Positions 50,757 through 59,225 of a DNA stretch of 64,000 nt are shown in pieces. The stretch comes from Pseudomonas fragi. Lineage in GTDB: Bacteria > Pseudomonadota > Gammaproteobacteria > Pseudomonadales > Pseudomonadaceae. Made by a program: the position numbers and the translations under genes. The notes beneath the pieces are model-generated. The model did not search any database. It was not told the DNA's origin and saw nothing but the letters and a program-made list of their open reading frames with translations. Where the stretch lies: assembly GCF_025426255.1 (NCBI RefSeq), contig NZ_CP104861.1:4464001-4528000 (forward strand). Reading direction: 5' to 3'. Every line of letters starts with the position of its first letter. Position 1 is the first letter of the stretch.

Positions 50757-51647
50757 TCACACGGCCCCGTCAGGTCGCGCCAGACGCACACCCCGCCGCC
50801 CTTTAATCAAACCCACAACCAGCGACGAAAGAATCAGCACAATCGATACCCCTTCATTGAAATCAATCTGATGCCCCAGCATCAGCATCGAACCTGCGAT
50901 CCCGAACACCGGAATCAGCAAGGACAGCGGTGCGACCCTCGATACCGGGTACTCACGCAGCAATAAATTCCAGCCCCAATAACAGAAATGCGTCGCCGCG
51001 TAGACCTGAAACAACAGCGAGAGCAGCGCCACCCACTCAAAGTGCGTGAGCAGTGCGGTAAACGGCGCAGGCCCATGCGCAAGCCAGGTGAGCAGCAACA
51101 AGGGGATCGGCGCAAACAGGCTGGCCCAGACCACAAAGGCGAACATTTCCCGCACTTTTGACTGCTTGATGATGACGTTGCCGACACTCCAACTGAATGC
51201 ACTAACCAGTAACAAGCCATAGCCTACGGTCGTGCCATGACCGGGGCTGGCGAGGATAATGTTGGCCAGACCCAGCACTGCCAGCCCGATTCCGAGCATT
51301 TGCCCAAGGCTCAGGTGTTCGCGAAACAGCAACACGCCCCAGCCCATGGTGAAAAAAGCACTGAACTGGATCAGCAGCGCGGCGGTTCCGGGCGGCACGC
51401 CCGCTTCGATGCCAAGGTTGATCAGCGCCCACATCGCAACCCCGAAAATCAGCCCATAAGCAGCCAGCCACTTGATGGCGATCGGGGGGCGCTTGACGAA
51501 AAACACCCACGGCAGTGCCGCGAGGGTGAATCGAAGCGCCGTCAGCAGCAGTGGATCAATCGCCGCCAGGCCCAGCTTGGTAATGGGGAAGTTCAGGCCC
51601 CAGATCGCTGTCACCAGTACAGCTAAAATCAGGTGTTTCTTTTGCAT
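50757..51647 (-). CDS. EamA (DMT) family transporter
   Basis: The 296-residue protein has ten predicted membrane helices in two EamA repeats. The first opens LAVLVTAIWGLNFPITKLGLAAIDPLLLTALRFTLAALP; the second has SAFSWSVGNVIIKQS and ends VAPLSLLIPVFGIAGSMLMLGHQ. Members export amino acids and related metabolites; the substrate cannot be told. It is divergent from an AraC-type regulator across 119 bases, which suggests that regulator controls it. Confidence 0.92.
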   Translation of the reverse strand: MQKKHLILAVLVTAIWGLNFPITKLGLAAIDPLLLTALRFTLAALPWVFFVKRPPIAIKWLAAYGLIFGVAMWALINLGIEAGVPPGTAALLIQFSAFFTMGWGVLLFREHLSLGQMLGIGLAVLGLANIILASPGHGTTVGYGLLLVSAFSWSVGNVIIKQSKVREMFAFVVWASLFAPIPLLLLTWLAHGPAPFTALLTHFEWVALLSLLFQVYAATHFCYWGWNLLLREYPVSRVAPLSLLIPVFGIAGSMLMLGHQIDFNEGVSIVLILSSLVVGLIKGRRGVRLARPDGAV

Positions 51648-51766
51648 AGTGTGCTAATTCCGCAAGGCAGGGCTGACGGCTGTATGCGCCAACCAGAACA
51701 ACACTATGAACAATTTCAGCATCGGCCCGCTTGCACTATCAGGTCATAGATCATTAAATTCGGGCC

Positions 51767-52570
51767 ATGCGCGAAACTGACATAGACACCTACGAAAATA
51801 TCCCCCGCGACGCGGTAGTCACGGCCAATAACTATCGAGACGGGCAGCACTTTGCCCTGCATACCCATCAGCGCGGGCAATTTGCCTATGCAGCTTGCGG
51901 TGTGATCACGGTGTTCACCAGCCAGGGCAACTGGGTGGTGCCGCCACAAAGGGCTATCTGGGTTCCCGCGGGAATACCTCACGAAATGAGCATGGCCGGG
52001 CCGGTGACCATGCTTAACACTTACATCCGCAACCCCGTTGCCACCCGGCTTGGCCTGACCGAGCACTGCCAGGTCTTCGACGTGTCGGCATTGCTTCGCC
52101 AGTTGTTGATCCAGGCCATGGATATTCCGGCGCTGTATGACGAGGCCCAGCGGGAAGGTCTGGTGATGAGCTTGCTGCTTCACGAGATTGCCGAAATGTC
52201 GCCCCTGTCACTCAATGCGCCACTTCCAACCGAGCCACGGCTGGCAGAGGCTTGCCGCAACCTGCTGGCGCAGCCGTCACTGGATATCGGGATTGATGAT
52301 ATGAGCCGCCAGGTTGGCATGAGCCGTCGCACATTCACCCGACTGTTTCGCCAACAGACCGGCATCAGCTTTGTTGAGTGGCGCCAGCAGGCATGCCTGT
52401 TGGCCGCGGTGGTGCGTTTGGGTAACGCAGAGCCGATCACGCGAGTGGCGACCGATCTGGGCTATAGCAGCCCAAGTGCCTTCACCAGTGTTTTTCGCAG
52501 GGTATTGGGCGAGGTGCCCAGTCGGTATTTCCCCAAAGAACTGTCCTTGAACAACAAGGTGATTTTGTAG
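51767..52570 (+). CDS. AraC family regulator
   Basis: The 267-residue protein has an N-terminal cupin sensor domain (HTHQRGQFAYAACGVITVFTSQGNWVVPPQRAIWVPAGIPHEM). Two AraC helix-turn-helix motifs are at about 180-265 (MSRQVGMSRRTFTRLFRQQTGISFVEWRQQ and ITRVATDLGYSSPSAFTSVFRRVLGEVPSRYF). The divergent EamA transporter is its probable target. Its TAG stop lies inside a REP-like repeat. Confidence 0.93.
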   Translation: MRETDIDTYENIPRDAVVTANNYRDGQHFALHTHQRGQFAYAACGVITVFTSQGNWVVPPQRAIWVPAGIPHEMSMAGPVTMLNTYIRNPVATRLGLTEHCQVFDVSALLRQLLIQAMDIPALYDEAQREGLVMSLLLHEIAEMSPLSLNAPLPTEPRLAEACRNLLAQPSLDIGIDDMSRQVGMSRRTFTRLFRQQTGISFVEWRQQACLLAAVVRLGNAEPITRVATDLGYSSPSAFTSVFRRVLGEVPSRYFPKELSLNNKVIL

Positions 52571-52654
52571 CCGCTGCCGCAGGCGGCGATAAGGGCCGCA
52601 GGTCCTTCTGATGGACTGCTGAGCACTCCATCGTCGCCTGCGGCAGCGGCTACA
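52566..52654. repeat. Inverted repeat element, family TGTAGCCGCTGCCG (copy 3)
   Basis: The ends TGTAGCCGCTGCCGCAGGC and GCCTGCGGCAGCGGCTACA are exact inverted copies, identical to those of the element at 24244, with a different interior. The first bases provide the AraC gene stop codon. Confidence 0.88.
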
Positions 52655-52681
52655 AAAAATTGCCGTGTTTCCTGCCCCCAT

Positions 52682-52722
52682 AAAAAAACCTCGCCGACCT
52701 TTCACAGTAGGCGAGGTTTTTT
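52682..52722. terminator. Bidirectional terminator between the AraC gene and potI
   Basis: AAAAAACCTCGCC / GGCGAGGTTTTTT, a 13-bp stem with A- and T-runs on both sides and a 14-base loop. Confidence 0.92.
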
Positions 52723-52734
52723 ATCACGCGAGAC

Positions 52735-53625
52735 TTAAACCGCGTTTGTCGACTGCGGCCGACGCACGTCAGGCTGTTTCCAGGACTCGGCCATCGACTC
52801 GTCGATAGCTTGCTGAATGGCCTTTTTGCGGTGTTCCTCAGCGCGGCGGCTGAAGAACCACACCATAAATGTCACCAGCGACACCGCCAGCAGAATCAGG
52901 CTGGCCACGGCGTTGATCTCGGGTTTAACCCCCAGACGCACCGCCGAGAACACTTCCATCGGCAGGGTCGTAGACCCCGGACCAGACACGAAGCTGGCCA
53001 ATACCAGGTCGTCCAGCGACAGGGCAAAGGACATCATGGCTCCCGCCGCCAATGAAGGCGCGATCATTGGGATGGTGATCAGAAAGAACACTTTCCACGG
53101 TTTGGCACCCAGGTCCATGGCCGCTTCTTCGATCGACAGGTCCAGCTCACGCAGACGCGACGACACCACCACGGCCACATAGGCCGAGCAGAACGTGGTG
53201 TGGGCGATCCAGATGGTGACGATACCGCGTTCTTGCGGCCAGCCAATCATCTGCGCCATGGCCACGAACAGCAGCAACAGCGACAGACCGGTGATCACTT
53301 CCGGCATTACCAACGGCGCAGTCACCAAGCCGCCAAACAGCGTGCGGCCCTTGAAGTGGCTGATACGGGTCAGTACAAACGCCGCCAAGGTACCCAGCGC
53401 CACCGCTGCAACCGCCGTGTACAAGGCGATTTCCAGCGAACGCATGACCGAGCCCATCAGCTGGGTGTTGTCCAGCAGGCCCACGTACCACTTCAGCGAC
53501 CAACCGCCCCATACCGTCACCAGCTTGGAGGCGTTGAACGAGTAGAGCACCAGGATCAGCATCGGCAGGTAGATGAACAACAACCCCGCGACCAACATAA
53601 AGCTAGAAAAACGGAAGCGATTCAT
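52735..53625 (-). CDS. potI: Polyamine ABC transporter permease (PotI-like)
   Basis: The 296-residue inner-membrane permease has about six helices and the binding-protein-dependent EAA loop (EEAAMDLGAKPWKVFFLITIPMIAPSLAAG). The start MNRFRFSSFMLVAGLLFIYLPMLILVLYSFN and length fit PotI of the putrescine system. It overlaps potH by ATGA. It is the last gene of potGHI and is followed by a strong terminator. Confidence 0.92.
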   Translation of the reverse strand: MNRFRFSSFMLVAGLLFIYLPMLILVLYSFNASKLVTVWGGWSLKWYVGLLDNTQLMGSVMRSLEIALYTAVAAVALGTLAAFVLTRISHFKGRTLFGGLVTAPLVMPEVITGLSLLLLFVAMAQMIGWPQERGIVTIWIAHTTFCSAYVAVVVSSRLRELDLSIEEAAMDLGAKPWKVFFLITIPMIAPSLAAGAMMSFALSLDDLVLASFVSGPGSTTLPMEVFSAVRLGVKPEINAVASLILLAVSLVTFMVWFFSRRAEEHRKKAIQQAIDESMAESWKQPDVRRPQSTNAV

Positions 53626-54542
53626 ATCTTGCCCTCCAGCTCTTTAGCCTGGCTGCGGTTGAACAGAATGATGGGCACGATCAGGATCGCCAGCATGACC
53701 ACAGCAAGCGCGGAGGCTACCGGCCAGTCACGGTTGTTGAAGAACTCTTGCCACAACACTTTACCGATCATCAGGGTTTCCGGCCCGCCCAGCAGTTCCG
53801 GGATCACGAACTCGCCTACCACCGGGATAAACACCAGCATGCAGCCGGCGATAATGCCGTTTTTGGACAGCGGAACGGTGATTTTCCAGAAGCTGTTGAA
53901 AGTGCTCGAACCCAGGTCGGACGCAGCTTCCAGCAAGCTGTTGTCATGTTTCACGAGGTTGGCGTACAGCGGCAGGATCATAAACGGCAAGTACGAATAC
54001 ACGATGCCGATATACACCGCGATATTGGTGTTGAGGATCTGCAACGGTTCGTTGATCCAGCCCATCGACATCAGGAAGCCATTGAGCAGGCCGTTGTTGC
54101 TGAGGATACCCATCCAGGCATACACACGAATCAGGATCGCGGTCCAGGTCGGCATCATGATCAGCAGCACCAGTACGGTCTGCATCTCTTTGCGCGCATT
54201 GGCGATGGCGTAGGCCATCGGATAACCGATCAGCAGGCACAACGCCGTGCTGAAAAAGGCCATCTTCAACGAGCCCAGGTAGGCGGCGAGGTACAACTCG
54301 TCGTCGCCCAGCATGGCGTAGTTGCCCAGGTTCAGCAGCATCTGGATTTTTTGATCAACGTAGCCGTAGATCTCGGTGTACGGCGGAATGGCGACGTCAG
54401 CCTCAGCAAAACTGATCTTCAGTACGATAAAGAACGGCAGCATGAAGAACAGAAACAGCCACAGGAATGGAATCCCGATGACCACTTGACGGCCACCGGG
54501 GGTTATTCGTTGCAGTCGGCGTTTGAGTTTTCGCATGTTCAT
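53622..54542 (-). CDS. potH: Polyamine ABC transporter permease (PotH-like)
   Basis: The 306-residue permease has about six helices and the EAA loop (LLEAASDLGSSTFNSFWKITVPLSKNGIIAG). A long periplasmic loop after TM1 (SFAEADVAIPPYTEIYGYVDQKIQMLLNLGNY) is characteristic of PotH. The start is ATG 54542 (MNMRKLKRRL), which overlaps the potG stop as ATGA; the longer frame to 54575 runs back through potG. Confidence 0.92.
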   Translation of the reverse strand: MNMRKLKRRLQRITPGGRQVVIGIPFLWLFLFFMLPFFIVLKISFAEADVAIPPYTEIYGYVDQKIQMLLNLGNYAMLGDDELYLAAYLGSLKMAFFSTALCLLIGYPMAYAIANARKEMQTVLVLLIMMPTWTAILIRVYAWMGILSNNGLLNGFLMSMGWINEPLQILNTNIAVYIGIVYSYLPFMILPLYANLVKHDNSLLEAASDLGSSTFNSFWKITVPLSKNGIIAGCMLVFIPVVGEFVIPELLGGPETLMIGKVLWQEFFNNRDWPVASALAVVMLAILIVPIILFNRSQAKELEGKI

Positions 54543-55681
54543 GAGCGCAGTACCACGCCGCTGTCGTCTTCCCACCAGACGTAGACTTCGTCGTCCCAGG
54601 TCGGGCGGGCGCCACGGCGTTCGGCATTGGCCATGAACGACTGGACAATCTTGCCGCCAGGCAACTCCACATAAAATACCGAGTGCCCGCCGAGGTAGGC
54701 GATGTCATGCACCTTGCCCTGCGACCAGTTATAGGCGGACTCGGGCTTGATAGTACTGACCAGCATTTTTTCCGGGCGGATGGCGTAGGTAATCGACTTG
54801 TCCTGCAGTGACGTTGTCACCCCATGGCCGACGTAGATCTTGCGCTCCAATTCCGGGCTGTGAATGATTGCGTAGCCTTCCTCGTCGTCTATGACCGTGC
54901 CGTCAAAGGAATTCACATTGCCGATAAACTCGCAGACCATACGGCTGACGGGTGCTTCATAGATGTCTACCGGGCTGCCGATTTGCGCGATCCAGCCCAG
55001 GTGCATGATGGCGATACGCTCAGCCATGGTCATGGCTTCTTCCTGGTCGTGAGTCACCATCACGCAGGTCACGCCTACGCGCTCGATGATCTGTACCAGT
55101 TCGAGCTGCATCTGCGAACGCAGTTTTTTGTCCAGCGCACCCATCGGCTCGTCGAGCAACAGCAATTTCGGACGCTTGGCCAACGAACGGGCCAGGGCCA
55201 CACGCTGACGCTGACCACCAGACAACTGATGCGGCTTGCGTTTGGCGTACTGGGTCATGTGCACCAACCGCAGCATTTCCTCTACGCGGGCGTCGATATC
55301 ACTGGCGGACAAACGATCCTGTTTCAAGCCAAAGGCGATGTTCTGCGCCACCGTCATGTGCGGGAACAGCGCGTATGACTGGAACATCATATTGATCGGC
55401 CGCTCGTAGGGCGGCATATCAGTGATGTCTACACCATCGAGAAAAATACGGCCCTCTGTTGGACGCTCAAAGCCTGCCAGCATGCGCAGAAGGGTCGATT
55501 TGCCGGAGCCGGAACCTCCGAGCAGGGCGAAGATTTCGCCTTGATGGATCTCCAGGGATACATCGTCAACAGCAATGGTTTCGTCGAATTTTTTGCTGAC
55601 TCGGTCGACTTTTACCAACACCTTTTTCGGTGCCTGATGACCTTCAAGAGCCTTCCTGTAAGTACTGGAGGCGTTTGCCAT
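54539..55681 (-). CDS. potG: Polyamine ABC transporter ATP-binding protein (PotG-like)
   Basis: The 380-residue ATPase has Walker A GGSGSGKS (55-62), Q-loop MMFQSYALFPHMTV, signature LSGGQRQRVALARSL, Walker B LLLLDEPMGALD and the switch His in VTHDQEEA. A C-terminal TOBE domain (SITYAIRPEKMLVS) follows. This is the PotG/SpuF type energizing spermidine or putrescine import. It leads the potGHI unit. No periplasmic binding protein gene lies upstream; the next gene is divergent. Confidence 0.93.
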   Translation of the reverse strand: MANASSTYRKALEGHQAPKKVLVKVDRVSKKFDETIAVDDVSLEIHQGEIFALLGGSGSGKSTLLRMLAGFERPTEGRIFLDGVDITDMPPYERPINMMFQSYALFPHMTVAQNIAFGLKQDRLSASDIDARVEEMLRLVHMTQYAKRKPHQLSGGQRQRVALARSLAKRPKLLLLDEPMGALDKKLRSQMQLELVQIIERVGVTCVMVTHDQEEAMTMAERIAIMHLGWIAQIGSPVDIYEAPVSRMVCEFIGNVNSFDGTVIDDEEGYAIIHSPELERKIYVGHGVTTSLQDKSITYAIRPEKMLVSTIKPESAYNWSQGKVHDIAYLGGHSVFYVELPGGKIVQSFMANAERRGARPTWDDEVYVWWEDDSGVVLRS

Positions 55682-56119
55682 ATGAAACTCCCAACAGCTT
55701 CAGTCGCCAGGCCAACACGGCCCGACTTAATAGTTGATCGCAAACCCGCAGCGACGGGTTTATTCGGCGCCGACGTCCCGGCAGCCTGGTAGTACTTGTT
55801 GTTATCGCAGCTTGTTGTGTGACGCAAAGACACGCCCGCCAGCGTTACGCAGGCAGCAAAATCGATGTGAGCGAGCTTTTCCGGAGCTTAGTCTTGTTGA
55901 TTTTAATTAACAACTCCAATGTAAAAAATCTAAAACACTTTTCAGTAATCTTCATGATCAAAGCGCGCATGACTACCGACACGAGACCAAAAGACCCTAT
56001 AAAAGCCTTTAAATTAACAATTTCAGGCCAAGTGTTCGCTATTGACTTCACATCGCCTTTCGGATTGACTGAGCTTGCGAAAGGGCAATGAACATAATAA
56101 TTAACATAATAGGTGCATC
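55682..56119. other. Divergent control region between potG and the glutamylpolyamine synthetase gene
   Basis: The 438 bases hold no supported gene (a 90-codon frame at 55819-56091 has no Shine-Dalgarno and an odd composition). The right half is AT-rich. A direct repeat AACATAATA occurs at 56091 and 56103, just upstream of the synthetase start. Promoters for both directions must lie here. Confidence 0.6.
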
Positions 56120-57496
56120 ATGTCGGTTCCACTGCGCGCAGTTCAGCTCAATGAAGCGAACGCATTCCTTAAGAAATATCCTGAGGTTTTGTACGTCGAC
56201 CTTCTTATTGCGGATATGAACGGCGTGGTGCGCGGCAAGCGCATCGAACGCACCAGCCTGCACAAGGTTTACGAGAAAGGCATCAACCTGCCGGCTTCTC
56301 TATTTGCACTGGATATCAATGGTTCTACGGTGGAAAGCACCGGCCTGGGTCTGGATATCGGTGACTCGGACCGAATCTGCTACCCCATCCCCAACACCCT
56401 GTGCATCGAGCCTTGGCAGAAACGCCCGACTGCGCAATTGTTGATGACCATGCACGAACTTGAAGGCCAGCCGTTCTTCGCTGACCCACGGGAAGTGTTG
56501 CGCCAGGTCGTTTCCAAGTTCGACGACATGGGCCTGACCATTTGCGCAGCCTTTGAACTCGAGTTCTATCTGATCGACCAGGACAACGTGAACGGTCGCC
56601 CGCAATCGCCGCGGTCGCCGGTGTCTGGTAAACGTCCGATGTCGACTCAGGTGTATCTGATCGATGACCTCGACGAATATGTCGACTGCCTGCAAGACAT
56701 CCTCGAAGGTGCCAAAGAGCAAGGCATCCCGGCTGACGCGATCGTCAAGGAAAGCGCCCCAGCACAGTTCGAAGTCAACCTGCATCACGTTGCCGATCCG
56801 ATCAAAGCCTGCGATTACGCCGTGCTGCTCAAGCGCCTGGTGAAAAACATCGCCTACGACCATGAGATGGACACCACGTTCATGGCCAAGCCATATCCGG
56901 GCCAGGCGGGCAACGGGCTGCATGTGCACATTTCGATTCTCGACAAGGAAGGCAACAACATCTTTGCCAGCGAGGATCCCGAGCAGAACGCCGCATTGCG
57001 TCACGCGATCGGCGGTGTGCTCGAGACCCTGCCAGCGCAAATGGCCTTCCTTTGCCCCAACGTTAACTCGTACCGTCGTTTCGGCGCACAGTTCTACGTG
57101 CCGAACTCGCCGAGCTGGGGTATCGACAACCGTACGGTAGCGGTGCGTGTACCGACCGGCTCTGCCGATTCCGTGCGCATTGAACACCGCGTCGCGGGTG
57201 CCGATGCCAACCCTTACCTGCTGATGGCGTCGGTTCTGGCCGGTATTCACCACGGTCTGACCAACGAAATCGAACCGGGCCCACCGGTGGAAGGCAACAG
57301 CTACGAGCAGAACGAACAGAGCCTGCCGAACAACCTGCGCGACGCACTGCGCGAGCTGGACGACAGCGAAGTCATGGCCAAATACATCGACCCGCTGTAC
57401 ATCGACGTATTTGTCGCCTGCAAGGAAAGCGAGCTCGCCGAGTTTGAAAACTCCATCTCGGACCTTGAGTACAACTGGTACTTGCACACCGTCTGA
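56120..57496 (+). CDS. puuA: Gamma-glutamylpolyamine synthetase (glutamine synthetase family)
   Basis: The 458-residue protein is a type I glutamine-synthetase-fold ligase with catalytic Glu146 and Glu148 in AFELEFYL, then NGLHVHIS and NSYRRF. The C-terminal RIEHRVAGADANPYL region follows. It lacks the adenylylation-site Tyr region of GlnA. Such paralogues ligate glutamate to putrescine, cadaverine or related amines (PuuA in E. coli, SpuI/PauA in Pseudomonas). Neighbouring aldehyde dehydrogenase, amine oxidase and polyamine transporter genes support this. Which amine it prefers is unknown. AGGTG precedes the ATG. Confidence 0.9.
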   Translation: MSVPLRAVQLNEANAFLKKYPEVLYVDLLIADMNGVVRGKRIERTSLHKVYEKGINLPASLFALDINGSTVESTGLGLDIGDSDRICYPIPNTLCIEPWQKRPTAQLLMTMHELEGQPFFADPREVLRQVVSKFDDMGLTICAAFELEFYLIDQDNVNGRPQSPRSPVSGKRPMSTQVYLIDDLDEYVDCLQDILEGAKEQGIPADAIVKESAPAQFEVNLHHVADPIKACDYAVLLKRLVKNIAYDHEMDTTFMAKPYPGQAGNGLHVHISILDKEGNNIFASEDPEQNAALRHAIGGVLETLPAQMAFLCPNVNSYRRFGAQFYVPNSPSWGIDNRTVAVRVPTGSADSVRIEHRVAGADANPYLLMASVLAGIHHGLTNEIEPGPPVEGNSYEQNEQSLPNNLRDALRELDDSEVMAKYIDPLYIDVFVACKESELAEFENSISDLEYNWYLHTV

Positions 57497-57504
57497 TTGG
57501 CCAA

Positions 57505-57532
57505 GTGGTGTACGCAGTTGCGCGTACACCAC
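57505..57532 (+). promoter_or_regulatory. Strong hairpin after the puuA-like gene
   Basis: GTGGTGTACGC / GCGTACACCAC, an 11-bp stem with a six-base loop, eight bases after the stop codon. No T-run follows, so it may limit 3' decay rather than terminate. Confidence 0.6.
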
Positions 57533-57539
57533 CTCCCCC

Positions 57540-57605
57540 TGTGGGAGCCATCCACTATCGATGCCGCCTGACACACCACTTTCGCGGACAACCGCGCTCC
57601 CACAG
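57540..57605. repeat. REPIN-like inverted pair (GTGGGAGC core)
   Basis: TGTGGGAGCCATCC faces CCGCGCTCCCACA, spacing about 40 bases. It lies between the puuA-like and aldehyde dehydrogenase genes. Confidence 0.7.
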
Positions 57606-57682
57606 TGCCTGTGTTTTTCGAATCGTTAATGGATCGACTTCAAATCCGGCGACCCAATTTCCCCCTGCATCGAGTCACTTCA

Positions 57683-59173
57683 ATGGCAAACACTCGCAGT
57701 GACTGGGAGCAACGCTTTCAGTCTTTGACACTAGAAGGCCGAGCATTTATTGATGGCCAATACCGCTCGGCACTCAGCGGTGAAACCTTCGAATGCACAA
57801 GCCCGGTAGACGGTCGCTTTCTGGCGAACGTCGCCAGCACCGACGAAGCCGACGCCAATGCGGCGGTGATCATCGCCCGCCAGGCATTCGAGTCAGGCAT
57901 CTGGGCCAGGCTCGCTCCGGCTGAGCGCAAGCGCATCCTGATTCGCTTTTCCGATTTGATTCTGGCAAACCAGGAAGAACTGGCGTTGCTGGAAACCCTG
58001 GACATGGGCAAGCCCATCAGCAACGCCATGACCATCGATATCCCGGCGACCGCCAACGCGATCCGCTGGAGCGCCGAAGCCATCGACAAGCTCTACGACG
58101 AAGTTGCGCCCACGCCACACGATCAACTGGGCCTCATCACCCGTGAGCCTGCAGGGGTTGTGGCGGCCATCGTGCCGTGGAATTTCCCGCTGATCATGGC
58201 CAGCTGGAAATTCGCCCCGGCCTTGGCGGCAGGCAACTCGTTCATCCTCAAACCTTCGGAGAAATCACCACTCACGGCGATCCGCATCGCTCAATTGGCG
58301 CTGGATGCCGGTATCCCGAAAGGTGTGTTCAACGTGCTGCCAGGGTTCGGTCATACCGTCGGCAAAGCACTTGCCTTGCACATGGACGTCGACGTTCTGG
58401 CCTTCACAGGCTCGACGGCAATTGCCAAGCAACTCCTGATCTACGCAGGTCAAAGCAACATGAAACGGGTGTGGCTCGAAGCTGGCGGCAAGAGCCCTAA
58501 CGTGGTGTTTGCCGACGCGCCTGATTTGCGTGCGGCCGCGCAAGCAGCCGCCAGCGCCATTGCCTTTAACCAAGGCGAAGTCTGCACTGCTGGCTCGCGC
58601 CTGCTGGTGGAGCGCTCGATTCGCGAGCAATTCATCCCACTCCTGGTAGAAGCACTGCAGGCCTGGAAACCCGGGCATGCCCTGGACCCGGCGACCACCG
58701 TTGGCGCAGTGGTCGATCAGCGCCAGCTGGAGTCGGTCCTGCGTTACATCCAGATCGGCAAAGACGAAGGCGCACAGCTGATCACTGGCGGCAACCGCAC
58801 CCTCGAAGACACCGGTGGCCTGTACGTTGAGCCGACCATTTTTGACGGCGTGACCAACGCCATGACCATCGCTCGGGAAGAGATCTTCGGCTCGGTGCTG
58901 TCGCTGATCACCTTCGATACCGAACAAGAAGCGCTGGCGATTGCCAATGACTGTATCTACGGCCTGGCCGCAGGCGTGTGGACCAGCAACCTGAGCAAGG
59001 CGCATACCTTTGCCCGCGGCTTGCGCGCTGGCAGCGTCTGGGTCAACCAGTACGACGGCGGCGACATGACTGCGCCGTTTGGCGGCTTCAAACAGTCGGG
59101 TAACGGTCGGGACAAATCGCTGCATGCGTTCGACAAATACACCGAGCTCAAAGCCACCTGGATCAAGCTCTAA
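57683..59173 (+). CDS. puuC: Aldehyde dehydrogenase (PuuC-like)
   Basis: The 496-residue NAD(P)-dependent dehydrogenase has the coenzyme motif FTGSTAIAKQL (about 241-251), catalytic Glu266 in LEAGGKSPN and nucleophile Cys301 in NQGEVCTAGSR. By context it would oxidise gamma-glutamyl-aminoaldehyde to the acid in polyamine breakdown. Start ATG 57683 (MANTRSDWEQRFQSL) fits the family; the longer frame from 57605 begins in the REP repeat and is not family-like. Confidence 0.92.
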   Translation: MANTRSDWEQRFQSLTLEGRAFIDGQYRSALSGETFECTSPVDGRFLANVASTDEADANAAVIIARQAFESGIWARLAPAERKRILIRFSDLILANQEELALLETLDMGKPISNAMTIDIPATANAIRWSAEAIDKLYDEVAPTPHDQLGLITREPAGVVAAIVPWNFPLIMASWKFAPALAAGNSFILKPSEKSPLTAIRIAQLALDAGIPKGVFNVLPGFGHTVGKALALHMDVDVLAFTGSTAIAKQLLIYAGQSNMKRVWLEAGGKSPNVVFADAPDLRAAAQAAASAIAFNQGEVCTAGSRLLVERSIREQFIPLLVEALQAWKPGHALDPATTVGAVVDQRQLESVLRYIQIGKDEGAQLITGGNRTLEDTGGLYVEPTIFDGVTNAMTIAREEIFGSVLSLITFDTEQEALAIANDCIYGLAAGVWTSNLSKAHTFARGLRAGSVWVNQYDGGDMTAPFGGFKQSGNGRDKSLHAFDKYTELKATWIKL

Positions 59174-59225
59174 CACCTTTACGACGGCTGTCGCCAGCAC
59201 GTGTCGACAGCCATCGGAGAAATTT

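Noticed and set aside
55819-56091. 90-codon frame between potG and the puuA-like gene
   Set aside because: Composition and lack of a ribosome-binding site suggest chance; it cannot be the missing polyamine-binding protein.
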